The notes under the pieces: generated by a model
Seen by the model: the letters and a program-made list of their open reading frames with translations, nothing else
What the model was told of the DNA's origin: nothing
Database searches by the model: none
In this document: positions 23,720 to 36,470 of the stretch, piece by piece
Numbering within the stretch: position 1 is the stretch's first letter
Layout of the letters: each line of letters starts with the position of its first letter
From: Ulota crispa
Lineage: Eukaryota > Streptophyta > Bryopsida > Orthotrichales > Orthotrichaceae
Length of the DNA stretch: 64,000 nucleotides
Reading direction: 5' to 3'
Assembly: GCA_963920765.1 (NCBI GenBank)
Contig: OY987244.1
Span: forward strand, 18,766,358-18,830,357
Position numbers and translations under genes: made by a program

Positions 23720-26682
23720 TTACGAGAAGGAGGACAAGCGGGAGGCTTGCATTCGCATGAGAGAGGCGATTTCGGAGTCTGAGGAGAGAATGATCTCGTA
23801 TCCGTCTGCAAGGGAAGCATATGTGGTATTGGTGAGGAGCTGCCAGACAAGTGCGCCTGCGCCAGCGCTTCCCTTAACGGCCGAATCATAGATGGCGTCG
23901 AACATGGAGCTCATGGAAGACATTCGCACGCTCTTGTTGTAGTCACCCGTCCTGCTGGATTTACCGAACTCGGCGAACAGGACGGGTTTCTTCAACGTAA
24001 GTTCACCGTCTTCTATGTGTGTTCGTATCCATGTGTTCATGAATTCCCGCTTCCCGGTCTCTGTCAGTGAAGGTACCCTGAACCCCAAAAAAGTTCTTTA
24101 ATCTCACTCGTTTTGGCCTTCAATTTTTTATCAAGAGTCAGATCACCATACCGTTCTCTTCTCTAAAGCTATTATGAGATGAAAACTTCGCATATTTGGT
24201 GCCTGAATTGCACTTAGTTCCTAAGTAGTTGAACATCCAAGTGTCAAATAGTCATACACTTACCGAGCTTCAGATCTTGTGCCGGCAAGGTAATTTCCAT
24301 CACCCTTAACCAACGTTTCCAAGGGTTATGCAACAGCGAAGACAGGGAACCAAGAGTCTTCGGGACTGAATGATTTTGGTAATGCAAAATTTTAATGGGA
24401 GTCAGCCTGGATTTCTGGGTTGCTATGTTTGTGATAAGAGAATACTAGAGGGAATCAGAATTTAACTGAACTTCATGCGTTGTAGAATATATAGAGAGAT
24501 CTAGATTTGATCATAGAACTTAGAAAAGAGAGGTGGTTAATGGCCGAGCATAGTACCAGCTATCAGGGTACGAATGAACACTGGCGAAGTCAAGCCCCGG
24601 AATTTGATGGTTGCGAAGGAAGTCAACTCCATATTGTGCGACGTAGCTTCCAGGATTCGAATCCTCTTGATCAAGCGACTCTGGGAAGACATACGAGCTA
24701 TAGAAGCCTTCCAGCCCACTTCCGAGCAAGTGGTTCGTATCCATACTCTTCACGCATGCTGTCAATTCCTCTGCCCAGGCCTGGCATAGGGAACGCAAGT
24801 TTAACCCCTGAAGCCCCTAAAGGATGTTGCCTACTAAAAAAGTTGGCTGTATTCATTTTCATTTGAGGACTATGTTGTACTTGAAGAAATGGCTCTATGA
24901 CAAAAGCTAAAAGTTCCTCAGAAAATCCTAGTTGACCAGTAGTATGTCTGTGACTTGGCTTGAAATTTACAGCTCCAATGGGATTCTTGTGCTACCCAAG
25001 TGCCTCATCCGTATACAACACGAGAAGCCTATACAAAACAGCAACATCTGCAACATCTGCAACATCTTTAAGGGGTATTAGATTATTCGAGGTTTCCCAG
25101 ATTCTGCGCTTTGAACTTTTTTTTAATTTGTTTTACAGTTTTCTTTGCAGGTATGAAGATGCTCGGCCAGGATGAGTGACATGCCTGGAAGGTGTTTCCG
25201 GTGGTGTCGCTACTGCAGCGAGGCTCATTCATGAGCTCCCACGCAAATATAGCTGGCTCATCGCGGTACGCCACCCCCGTGATTGTGTTCACTCTCGTCA
25301 CCATTGTCTGTTCATAGAAATTCAGACAACTATTCTTAGACATTAGTTTCTAGAAGTGATTGACTTCGCAGTATTCAAGGAATATATTCTATTGCGGTGT
25401 GCGTAATCAATGTCACCTTGATGTAATCCTTGAACCAGCCACGAATGGTTGCATCTGAAAAAAAGTCATCTTCAGATCCAAGACTCGCTCCTGCGTACTG
25501 GTTCGCCCATGCAACGTACTTCGGCTTGCCCCCGTAGTCACTGTAGTTGTTAACCAAGCTCAGAATCAACCTGATTCCTTTCTTCTTCGCCTCCGCGACA
25601 ACGAAATCCAGTCCCTGTGCCAGAAACTCTTTCAGGTAAGGTCGAGGACACTACTTCCATTATTTCAAGTATTTCAACATAGGTAAGAATGTGATTTTTT
25701 GGGGATCAGTTGAGAGATCTGGGTTCAAGAGTCATGTTTGTTAAGCTGAGTTTGTCATGCATATCTGAAATGGTAGACTTTAGACCACTGTAAGTGATAC
25801 TCCCTCTGTCCTCTAGAAACGTCCAAATCAGCCACATTTCTTGTACCACTAAAAAGCTCTATTTTGCTGATTTCAAATGCTGAGACAGCGTTTGCAATGT
25901 TCAATGGGGCAAGTTAAGCGATTAGAGAGCATTCCTCTCCTAGCAAGCTTGGCCTTGTTCATATGAGGTACAATTGTTGCTACTAATCTTTAAATCATCA
26001 ATAATGAGGAGCTGGCAACATGTACAAATATGGTACTTTTTTGCATGAAATTTGGGTACCCAAACGGCATAAAAATAGAGATTTTGCATACATTTGATAG
26101 ATGATATGTTGATTCTAGAATGCATATGTCACTATCACAAGGATTAAAAAGACAATTAATCCTTCACAAGGAAGCTTTTTGGACGTTTTTAGAGAGACAG
26201 AGGGAGTAGTAGATAACCTCATTTTCTATGCAAAGATCAGTGGAGATTACCTGAAACACGGACTCATCAAACTCGCCAGGCCTGAGTTGCAGGGGATGGT
26301 AATCCGTGCCATCAGCAAAAGCCCAGGTACGCACCACTGTCACCCCCACGCTTGCTGCTTCGGTGAGAACCTCCGTCACAGCAGCTCTGGAAGCGTTCTC
26401 GGTTGCCATGGTCATCAACCAGTAGATGTTAGCACCGTTCACGTACAAAGCCTTCCCTCCCAGAATGAACTGATGCCCTCTTGTCTTCACAAACTCATCA
26501 GGACTGGAGCTACTTGACAGACTAGCAACTCTGGTTCCGTGGCGGTGCGGCACCTTGAAGCTAGCCTCATTATTTGGCCGCAATGCAACGATCCAATCCG
26601 GCATAGCCATCAATATCAGCATCAAGCTAAGAACTGTGTAACAGCCTGTGCTTCGTCTCCTGGTAAATACTTTCCGTTCCAT
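23720..26682 (-). CDS. Mannan endo-1,4-beta-mannosidase (GH5), 444 aa
   Basis: Exons on the minus strand: 26682-26251, 25614-25417, 25307-25185, 24780-24557, 24077-23720; phases join to 445 codons including TAA. The enzyme cuts internal beta-1,4 bonds in mannan, glucomannan or galactomannan in the cell wall. Residues 1-34 form a basic then hydrophobic signal segment (cleavage probably after IVA), so it is secreted. GH5 landmarks are intact: GANIYWLM and VRTWAFADG near the N-terminus, [14 protein letters not shown], the acid/base Glu in WELMNEPRC (E238), the [12 protein letters not shown] strand, and the nucleophile in LFAEFG (E362), followed by GALVWQL. The length is normal for plant mannanases. 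The intron after exon 3 starts with GC instead of GT (25184-25183 on the minus strand), because only a CAG/GCATGT boundary keeps phase and protein similarity. Intron 3 also holds a small TTAA-type element. Its 3' end faces the aspartic protease gene. Confidence 0.95.
24801..25078. mobile_element. Small TTAA-type element in intron 3 of the mannanase gene
   Basis: The left side reads TTAACCCCTGAAG followed directly by CCCCTAAAGGATGTTGC (24814-24830). The latter pairs with GCAACATCTTTAAGGGG ending at about 25077. The termini match the TTAA family, but the outer TTAA is seen only on the left, so this is a decayed copy of about 265 bp. Confidence 0.5.
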
Positions 26683-27300
26683 TTTGTTAGAACTACAAGT
26701 AGTTTTCAGGTATGATCAAATGTGTCAGTGATTCGATCTGCAAAGAACCGATTACCTTGCTCGGAGTTTGTATAGAAATGATGATATATCACAGTCTAAG
26801 GTGTCGTGCAACTTCGCTGTTTTGAACTGAAAATGGACTACTCACATGTGCCGAAGACCTTATCAAGGGTGCAGCAATTGCTGCATGAGTCCACATAATG
26901 TACGTTTTGTAGCAAGGCGCCATTTCAGTGACTGCTTGTGTTTGAGTCACAGATAGACTGCCATCAGGACAAAACAACGTTGAATCCATGAAGCCTAGAA
27001 TCCTGGAAGCACGTTCGGCAAGCTGGAGTGAACTATATCATTTGCTTTGATCTTAGCAGCTGTGTTCATCCTCAAGTAAGTTTCACATTTATAGAATATG
27101 TTCGATGATGTCGTCTCTAACTCTATCCATCGTAAGAAATTACAGAAGAAACTGAAATGGGTGAAAAGCTGATTACTCGCAATATTTGCTTTTCTGACTG
27201 ATATCTGGAAAAAGGAGAGACTGAGCAACTGCTTTCGTAGTTCATAACACCATATTAGGTAACTTAAACTGGGAAAAATGGAGAGACTATTTTGTACTCC
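26683..27300 (-). promoter_or_regulatory. Upstream region of the mannanase gene
   Basis: The sequence immediately 5' of the mannanase ATG (minus strand). It probably holds the leader and promoter. Short minus-strand frames at 26789-27228 have no recognised product, and no specific element could be assigned. Confidence 0.3.
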
Positions 27301-28302
27301 ACCTTAATCCCACATCAATAACTGTAGGCATAGCTATTGCTCAAAAGTTATAATTATTGAAGTTTTTGGAGGCAATCACTAAGACTTCACTTCACAGTTG
27401 TACAAAAAATGCACACTTGTTTTTTTGTGATATGCTAATATATACATAATGGTAAAAATAGTGAAAGTCCCAGAATGTACTATTTTTCCCAATTTACCTT
27501 TTCCCAATTTACCTAATATGGTGTTTCATATATGTCAACTAAGAAGCATCCACGTGTCAAGTTTTGTTGGCTCCTTTGAAATGATGTCTTTGCAATTAAC
27601 ATGCGAAAGAGTAACTTGAGACGTAAATAGAAACAAATATGATCATCCCAGTCATGGTACATTTTTGGAAGCTTCGAGAGAAAGTAGTAAAATCTACCAA
27701 TAGAATGATGAATTTCTGTCTTATGATTTCCACTTTGTGATTAGTCTATTCTTTCCTTGATTATTTTGAGAAGCTTCTACAAAATCACACTACTGTAGCA
27801 TCGGAACGATATCTTCAATTCTTTACCAACCAATCATATTTAATTTAAAGTTGATGTAATCAAAAAGTTGCATATATGAAATGATTATGTCAAAATTTTG
27901 TGAATTGATTTCAAAACGGAGTATATTTTGTGAGATGGTGATTGAGACTTGACAAGCTCTACTCTAATGTTTGGGGTGAACTGGCTATGATTACAAACTC
28001 AGCCAGTTGACCAAACAACGTGTTGAAATTTCAAAGCACTGAAGGGTTGAAAATTTTAAAGGACCAGAAAGCAAGTGGCTGAGGCCAGGGTTTTTTTTTT
28101 TTGGTTTTTGGACCAAGGTGTCCCCATCTTCTAGATAGAAAAAGAAACAAATTATAAATTATAAACAAAAAATTGAACACGTACACCATGGTGTCTAGTC
28201 TTGTACTCCATGCTTGAGCCACGTTTTGCCATGCATTTGTTTAAGACATCCCCACCCTTTTGTTGACTTTCTTCCAATTCATCATTTGTTGAGATTTGTT
28301 TA
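27301..28302. other. AT-rich spacer
   Basis: No gene, RNA or structured repeat was recognised. A T-rich run lies at 28090-28110. Confidence 0.5.
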
Positions 28303-28708
28303 GGGAATTACTGAAGCAACACCTCAAATTGCTAAAGCAACACCCCTATAAGCACGCAATTTGAGGGTTTAATGCTAATTTTTTGATCTAAGTAGTCCAT
28401 TATTCCTTCAATCATGGCATTACCATGCTCCCTGAAAGAAAGAAAAACAAATACAAATTTTTATTGAACTTTTATTGTACCATTGCTGTTTTTTTGATGT
28501 ATTCTTGCTTTACTTAATTCAAAAATCCTACATTTTTAGTTTCAAATTCAAATATTTTCAATTTTTTGGATGTAGCCTTCGAATGATAAAGGTGAAACAT
28601 ATTTATAAGTCCAAATCAAAAAATCAGCATTGAATTCTCACATTTCATGCTCAAAGCACACTTTGGAATGTTGCTTTAGCAAATTTGGATTTTGTTTTAG
28701 TAATTCCC
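28303..28708. mobile_element. Inverted-repeat element, GGGAATTACT type (about 406 bp)
   Basis: The left end GGGAATTACTGAAGCAACAC pairs over about 45 bp with the right end (28665-28708), whose complement reads GGGAATTACTAAAACAAAAT, and both arms contain GCTAAAGCAACA. Flanking duplication is unclear. Confidence 0.65.
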
Positions 28709-28946
28709 CTTTTTTATTGTACTATTTGTTGAAAAGTTAGTTAATGTTTACCTACACAATCTTCAAGTAAGGTTTTTCAAATTTACATATTGTTTCATTG
28801 TGAGTTCAAAAAAGATTGACGATATGTTTGAATTTAAGACCTACTTGTATTTCCATTACAAAGAGTTTCTAAGCAAAAATTAAAAAATAATGATTTTTTA
28901 TGAACATGGGCATGCTTTTTGCAACCTTTGCTTTTAGTAAAGGAAA

Positions 28947-29226
28947 CACTACATTGAATATTGCATTAAGGTTGCCTTAACAATCAAGTTGCCTTACTAT
29001 GAAAAGTTACCTCATGACTCACTTGACCACTTGAAAATGTATGCAACTACCTAGATTCTAAGATTTCACATGGTTTACAACTTATATGTTACTAGTTTAT
29101 TTTTCAGTAGCTTTGTTGTTATTACTAGGTCTTTTAACTTTATTATTGTATTAATAATAAGTATTTATATAGTGTAAATGCCAAGAATTAGGATGGGGCA
29201 ACCTAAACACAATATTTAGTGTAGTG
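28947..29226. mobile_element. MITE with CACTACA termini, copy 1 (280 bp)
   Basis: The ends CACTACATTGAATATTGC and (complemented) CACTACACTAAATATTGT pair and continue into AGGTTGCC. Related elements with the same ends lie at 46626-46872 and 55980-56387. The CACTA start is suggestive, but no 3-bp duplication was found, so the superfamily is open. Confidence 0.65.
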
Positions 29227-29330
29227 GTTTTGTTTTATAATAAAACACCAACAACTTTATCAATGAATCTTGCATTTCATTTCTAATGGTTTTGTTGGAG
29301 TTTGTGTCATTTTTCTTTATCAACATCTAA

Positions 29331-29918
29331 TTTATTAAGGGACCGACTAGGTGGACACGAGTGATCCCAAATATGATTTTCACTTGTAGCATAAGTAGCT
29401 AAAAACGTTGCTAAAAAGCTAAAATTTTCAAATTTAACACTGGAAAGTTTACATTTTTTTTAGTTGCAAGCAAATTTTGTTAGCAATCCTGCAAAATTTA
29501 GCTAGTTCAACAAATGCTGGTGGACACCCCCAATTGCTACGCAAACACCCCCCATAGCCAAATCTATTAAATTTGAGATTATTATTATGTTTAAATATGA
29601 AATAAAATCAAAGCAATACTTTAGCATACATCTGCTTTTACAAGCGCTACAAACATACAACAAATTTACCTCATTTGTGACACAGTTACGAGTCAAATTA
29701 GTAAATGAAGGGAGCAACTGATTCGACTCCTAGCCGTGTCACAAATAAGACAAATTTATTGTATGTTACAACACTTATAAACACAGATGTACGCTAAAGT
29801 ATTGCTTTGATTCTATTTCATATTTCAATGTAACAATAATCTCAAATTTAATAGATTTGGGTATAAAGAGTGTCTGCGTAGCAATTGGGGGTGTCCACGT
29901 AGTCGGTCCCTTTATTAA
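29331..29918. mobile_element. hAT-like element with perfect 8-bp target duplication
   Basis: TTTATTAA (29331-29338 and 29911-29918) flanks 572 bp whose 20-bp inverted ends GGGACCGACTAGGTGGACAC and complement differ at one base. An 8-bp duplication is the hAT hallmark. Inside, 29518-29899 forms a second large palindrome. No transposase frame is present. Confidence 0.8.
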
Positions 29919-30505
29919 CTGCTAGTGGGGCATTTTTAGAAACATTAGTGTTTTCCGCACTCATATGGAACGTAGGTGGAAACACTTTTTGTGAACCACA
30001 TTGTAACCATCTTGGTTTGACCATTTGCATTTTGCTGACAAGTGTCTATGTTTTTAGTAGCTAGATATAAAGTAACGGTTTTAGAGTAATCATTTTATTA
30101 TTTAGTTTTCTGTCTTTTGCTTCGTTGTTGTTAAGTTGCTTATGAATGTCAATTGAAGTATAGTTGTCATAATTTTGCCAAAAATCATGATTGAATGTTT
30201 TTTTTAAATAGCATCAAGGAATTGTAAAAGAAATCTACAATTTGTTGATTAAAAAAATGAAATAAACATTAAGATGTTCATATTTCACTCAACAAATAAT
30301 TTCTTTTTGTTTGTGTACACTCCGATAATCTATCAATCACACATTAATTTTGATAACGTGTGCATGTTTGATTGTTTTAGAATTTTTAGCATATAAGAAT
30401 TTAAAAGAAATCCCACAAATTCTTGGCATGTTGTTAGATTTTACTAATATTTGTTTGAGCAAATTAGATGCAAAAGTGCTCATTCACATTCTGATCTTCA
30501 ACATT

Positions 30506-30831
30506 AGGGGTTCAAACATAAAATTTGGCCTATGAGTTTCTCACCTCACTAGGTCCCCGCTCACTAGTGAATTATTTTTGTTCACTTGCACGCTCAAAGT
30601 TTGACACACTAGTGAGTTTGCGATTAGGGTTTTGTGTACAAGTTGGGGGTTTGAGCGTCTGAGACACCCGTGAGGATGAGCCGTGCAAAAGTGTGTTTTT
30701 GAAGTTCACTCCTAACGTGAATCACATTAGGAGTGAATTCCAAAGGTGACTCCACTTGATGTTCACTAGTGAATTCACCGAGGTGAATTGCAATGTGAAT
30801 CACCTGAAAAAGTTGATGTTTGAAGCCCCCT
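30506..30831. mobile_element. AGGGG...CCCCT-type inverted-repeat element, copy 2 (326 bp)
   Basis: The ends AGGGGTTCAAACAT and ATGTTTGAAGCCCCCT pair, and ATT flanks both sides. The interior is rich in TTCACTAGTGAA-like palindromes, as in 2201-2385. Confidence 0.6.
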
Positions 30832-33430
30832 ATTGTGAAGAAATAGACATCTTTGTATCAATTTTGTGAACACAATTTGATATGATAAAACATTTTTGAT
30901 ATGAACCTAAAATTGAAAATGTCTTATCTTCAATTCTATGAACAAAAACATGATTTTAATTTTGTCCATGTATGCACACTACTTCTAGAAATCAAATGAG
31001 TTCTTGTTTAATTTAGGTTGATTAAAAGCGTAAATGGAATAGTGTGTGTTCACATAAGAGAAACTACTTTTTGTGTCAAATTTAATCCTCTATTCTTTCT
31101 ATTCTTTCAACTTGATAGTTCCCTTGCAATCCTTGTTGTCATCTTATGAAGCCAATTCAAATTGCAAATAAATAAACACATATATCCATGCCAAGCTAGC
31201 TTTGAGTGACGTTGTTCCTTCTCATTGTAATAAATGACTCAATAACCCTTAAACATTTCAATGATTTTGTCTTTAGATTTTGGAAACTTTGAAGAAATAT
31301 AGCAATGTTGTATATCATATTGAAGCAACATGTTATATTGAAGGTTTTTTGTATACTTCCTTTCTTAACTCTATTGTAAGAGTAAACCAATTCCATAAGG
31401 AGTCTCTAATAAGCTTCACAAAGATTCTATGAACCCCTCCAATTAAATTATACTTTGCTTGCAAATATTTAATTGCATATGTATGATTTCCAAGATGATT
31501 TCTATGTTGCCTCATAACACCATAAATAGATCTCCAAAGAGAACACAAAATTACTTTGTTTAGTTTATTCTAATTTACATTTTTTTTGAAGATGTTCCTT
31601 AGTCTCTCATTTTGGTGTTAACAAATAAAAACTTCAAGTCTTCTATAGTTAATCAATTGGCTTCTTCACAACTTCTTTCTGTTGTTATTATTTCTAACTC
31701 CAACTTTGTCAACAGAGTGCAACATCAGTCAACACACATACTTTCAACTCATCTTTGTTGATTGATGTAAGCATGAATTGTGAAGTTCTTTGCATTGTCA
31801 TTTATATTCTACAAAAACACAATTTTATACAAGAAAAAGAAAATCTCAAAAAAATATATAAGCAAAAAGACCTGTTTATAAGATTTAAGGGGATCAAAGA
31901 AATATGAGAAAAATAGTTGCTACAATTTAATGAACATTAAAGAGTTATTAATCACATTAATAAGATATGGTAGTTGACCTTTACACTTAAAGGTTATGAC
32001 TTGAATGCGTACCTAAATGCTATAATATCCTATTTCAAAAATAACAAAAAAAACTTGTGTTATGTTTTCAATTGTCGTTACTAAAAAGGTACAATATGCA
32101 AAAATTAATTTAGGTGTATGATCAATGATGAGGTGTCTAAAAAATATTGAGAGAAAATGAGACGTTTTGCTCATTGATGATCTAAAAAAAAGACACTGAA
32201 ATGAATTAAATTTTGTTTTATCTCCATATCTTAATTAAAGGTTATTTAAAACTTTGTATAATTATACAATCTCTAAAAAAGCTAAACTATAATATTTTCA
32301 TTTAATCTTTTATTTTTTCATAGAGTATCTCTATTGGATAAAAATATTATAAATTCTTTCTACTCTTTAAAGAACAAATATATATTTTTCCAACTAGCTC
32401 AAGTACGTTATATATAACTTGATTCAAATACAAGTTTTATATTTTCTAATGTTCACACATTTGACTAAAATTAGTAAAACTTGCACAATACTTTTTGCAA
32501 CATTTTTATATAAATATTATTTTTAATTCTAAGTTTTGATACATTTAGTAATGTTTTCATTAGCTTGAATTTCTTACAAATGTTATAATTGAAACCATTA
32601 GTATTCCTTATTTCTAAAGCTTATTTACACATTGCTTATTGACTCTAATTGAAAAGGGAAAAACTTTTTATTGAAAAAAAAACTACATGTAAAGAAGAAA
32701 TCAATGCAATACATATAACAGCTTTTATTGTTTTGTTGAAAATGAATTTTGCCTTTTGGTATGTGTATTCAATTATGATCAATGTAATTAGAGCTATAAG
32801 ATACCATCCCACTTCATCCATCCAAAAACTATCACCCTTTCACCATAAAAATCAGCCATCATTAATTAATTTCATGAAATCATATAGTGGAACATGGTTC
32901 TGTAGATACCATTGAAAAACTCATGAATATAAATTACATAAAAAAATCTTCTATAAACCAAGGATGTCAAGACAGCCCATCTTTCTTTTATTCTAATCAA
33001 TTCAAAACAAGCCCACTAAAAGAGAACTATTCAAAATTATGCTCTCAGCTAATATGCATATGCATGTAGTGAAAGGAATGATCAAAGGAACTTTTTTTTT
33101 AAGTGAAAGAAAATTGAAATCATGAATTTTGAGAAGAAATTCAAAATTTTAATGACACTATTTGTAATCATTGTGAACTATTAAGTCACGTTGAAGGCCG
33201 TTATCAAAATGCTCCATAGGCGCATTTTTCAAATTGACTTCAATAAAATTTACAACCATCCATGACAAGCCCAATTATTTTTAAATCAATGTGTCACATG
33301 TATAACATGTAGTTATTACATGGTAGTTTTAGTTATTTTATGGATGTAAAAGGGTCAAACAAAATATGATGATTGTATTGCAATAAAAATTTGTTATAAC
33401 ATGAAGGGAGAAGTAATAGTAATTGATGTA
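30832..33430. other. Very AT-rich spacer
   Basis: Long AT-rich stretch with many homopolymer runs. Short open frames occur by chance. Nothing recognisable. Confidence 0.6.
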
Positions 33431-33744
33431 AGGTATGTACACCCATAAGCACCATTGTCCCCATAACCATCACCTCTGAAATTTTGGAAACTCTATGGAA
33501 TTGAATAGATATAATGACAAGGATGTATATCATGTGAACATGAAATCTTAAAAGTGGTTATGGGTGCAATGGCAGTTTGCTGTTTAAAAATTCACAACTT
33601 ATTCTCACAGTATCTAAATAATACATTTGAAAGTGCAAAGTCATTATTTTTCTGTTCCTAATAGGATCCTATAATTTGCTAACTATTTATTGATACTCAT
33701 CATGTTCAAAACCCTTAGTTTGACACTTATGGGAGCACGTACCT
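33431..33744 (-). mobile_element. TA-duplicating MITE, copy 2 (314 bp, inverted)
   Basis: The ends AGGTATGTACACCCATAAG and CTTATGGGAGCACGTACCT pair, with TA on both sides (33429-33430, 33745-33746). It matches 751-1074 in reverse complement. Confidence 0.8.
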
Positions 33745-34512
33745 TATTACAAGTATGTCTTGCACACAATTTTAGTCATGTGACTATTAAGGTGACTTTT
33801 CACCCACCCTTTCCTAACCTTTTCTTCCCCCTTCTTTGAATTTCCTAATTTGGATGACAAAAAAACACTCAATTTTTGACATTCAATACTTTATAATAGA
33901 GAATTTCGAATGTATAAAAATTTTAAAAAAAACCAATGATTTTTCATTCTCCTTTTGGTGCCGTTTCCTCTTCCTTCCTCCCCTATCTAATAGAAATCAT
34001 GATGTTATATTGTGAGACGTCTCGTGAGACATACACACTTAAGGATTTATAATATAGATTAGCATATGAAAATAAACAAAATTGCTTGAACTTTGAAATT
34101 GCATGAAGAAATATTGTCAAATTTTCAAAAGAATACCTAATAAACATCTGCACTTGCATTTGCCAAATTTGGCGTGCTAAAAGGTTGCACTTATTATTGG
34201 ACACCCCTCAAACTTCTTGTCCCTGCTCTTGCTCATTAAGTGTGCACCATAAATAGTCAATTGATCAATCACCAAGTGAAGTTTAAAATAAACCTCATTA
34301 ACGTTAAAATGAAGAATAATTTCAAGTGTCAATGCTTGACATAATGAAAATATGTAGCATGAAAATCTTTTGTATATAGGATTTGGAGCACTTGTCTTTG
34401 TCTTATTAGTGTGGGGGTGGCAACTTTTAGCCCGTCAACATATGAGCGTGTTGTTGTGACCAATACAATACGAGCTATTTTTCTTGTATTTGGAATGGTT
34501 TATCACCTTTAC

Positions 34513-34665
34513 TACATTTGAGATCAACAAAGAAGTTGGAATGTAGATCAATGCAATCCTAGTGAGCTATTTGGGAACCCAAATTAAAAATTCTTTATGG
34601 TAATAATTGCCAATTGTATTGCCAATTGTACTGCAATGCAATGAATCTACTATGCCTTGGGGATA
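34513..34665. repeat. Dispersed repeat shared with 54685-54940
   Basis: The segment around GAGATCAACAAAGAAGTTGG through GTGAGCTATTTG and ATCTACTA recurs at 54688-54940. The second copy carries two insertions, which makes this one a useful unoccupied reference. Confidence 0.65.
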
Positions 34666-35133
34666 TTTAACCCCAAAATGTCCAAAAAGATGTTTTTTTC
34701 CCTTTGCCTCTGAAAAAACATACTATATGACAAAAAAAAGTTGATTTCCATTAAAAAATTCCCAAAAGTGATCATAAAAAAATGAAAGGCAAAAAAAAAA
34801 CCTCATCAAATACACTTGTATTTTTAGATAACCTAATTTGTAAGAAGATTCATACTACCCTTCTTGAAATTTTTGGAAGGCCAACATGTACTATTCACTT
34901 TTGCAACTTTTTGAAACAATATTTATAATAATTGGGCACTTATTACACTAATTATACCACTAAAATCTTGGAAACAACTATAGAAGTCACTGTGGCTAGG
35001 CTAGTTGATGTGACCAACCCAACGTTTAAGGGTTAAGGGTTAGAGTGTATCTAGAGTTTGCAATTACCAAATTGGATCAATACAAGAAATTAAGGATAGT
35101 GGCCAGTGAAGGGACAACACTATTATGTAAGTG

Positions 35134-35365
35134 TAAAATGGTGAGCTTGAGAGCGGTGAGCCACGATTTGGTGAGTAGGAACCAATTTTGAGCTCAAAAT
35201 CACTAAAAAACTATTATAAAAAAAAAGCAATTTTTTCAAAAGATAAAAGTTTAAAATGCATAATTATAAAAGCCTTATGTACACAATTATACATCAAGTT
35301 GAGTATTTTGACAAAAGAATCTGGGCTCATGGCTCACGGGTCACCAATCACCCCGCTCACAATGT
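35134..35365. mobile_element. GTGAGC-type inverted-repeat element
   Basis: The left end around GTGAGC...GGTGAGCCACGATTTGG pairs loosely with the right end around CCAATCACCCCGCTCAC. The left end recurs at 63911-63990, at the window edge. Confidence 0.5.
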
Positions 35366-35414
35366 AAGTTAGCATTCCCCTCCGGTGAAGCTCAAAAAAA
35401 TCCTGGACCCTATA

Positions 35415-35690
35415 ATGTTACATTAAGTAACAATGTGATGACTTGGATTGCTGACATGGCGATGGTTACCCTCCGCAACACTTTTCATCCACTCTCTGCT
35501 TACACAACGCGTATCATCCAATTGACATCCATTTATTATTGCAAATTTTAATGTTATGTAAAGTCCAATGTGATGACTCGGATTGCTGATAGGGCGACGG
35601 TTACCCTCCGCAACGCTTTTCATCCACTCTCTGAGGCTTGCACAACACGTATCATCCAATTAATATCCATCTATCATCACAAATTATGGT
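35415..35690. repeat. Tandem duplication, period about 135 bp
   Basis: Two adjacent copies share CAATGTGATGAC, GGTTACCCTCCGCAAC, TTTTCATCCACTCTCTG and CGTATCATCCAATT in order, with scattered differences. Confidence 0.85.
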
Positions 35691-36088
35691 GTGCGATTAG
35701 GTGGATTTTATGGCTTTTTGCGTGCTTTACTGTATTAGCTCCATTTTCTCTTTCTCTTACTCTTTTGCCGCTTTAGTGTGTCGTTGTCGCACTCGTCCGC
35801 ATTTTGTGAGGCGCCATTTGAGAGGCTCAATTTGTGAGGCGCAATTTTACGTAGTTTGATACTCTCGTTTTTTGCTTCTTTTCTTAGCGCGTCAGGATTT
35901 CCTAAGCGTTACCATTGAGGCGCGAAGCGCTTTGTAGCAATGCCCATGTAAGAGATTCCTTCTCTGCTGCTATTTTTACGTTGATTATAACTTTCCTTGC
36001 TGTTTTCTATGAATTTTGAGCAGGTTAACATGTTTTTGCTATTCTCTATGAGTAATTTGACCGTGTTCACATGTTCATTCTAACTTCT

Positions 36089-36470
36089 GTGAAGTTTAGA
36101 GCGGGTTAACATGCTTTGAGCCATATAAATAGAGAAAATGATATAGTTTAAGGTTTATTTGGCAAGCGTCATTGGCTTCCTAAAGGCTTCTTGGATAATA
36201 AATGTTGCATGAAATTGATGTTGAAATAACTAGGAGTTTTAATTTCATGATGCTCCGACTTGAATACATCTTTTTTCTAAATTTTGTGAAGTTTAAAGCG
36301 GGTTAACATGCTTTGAGCCATAGAAATAGAGAAATTGTTATAGTTTAAGGTTTATTTAGCAAGCGTCATTGGCTTCTTGAAGGCTTCTTGGATAATAAAT
36401 GTTGCTTGAAATTGATGTCCACATTTATAGGATTTTTAGTTTCATGATGCTCTGACTTAAAATAGTAATT
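36089..36470. repeat. Tandem duplication, period about 197 bp
   Basis: Copies start at 36089 and 36286, sharing GTGAAGTTTARAGCGGGTTA, GCAAGCGTCATTGGCTTC and CTTCTTGGATAATAAATG. A weaker third start lies near 36010. It is about 1 kb upstream of the kinase pseudogene. Confidence 0.85.
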
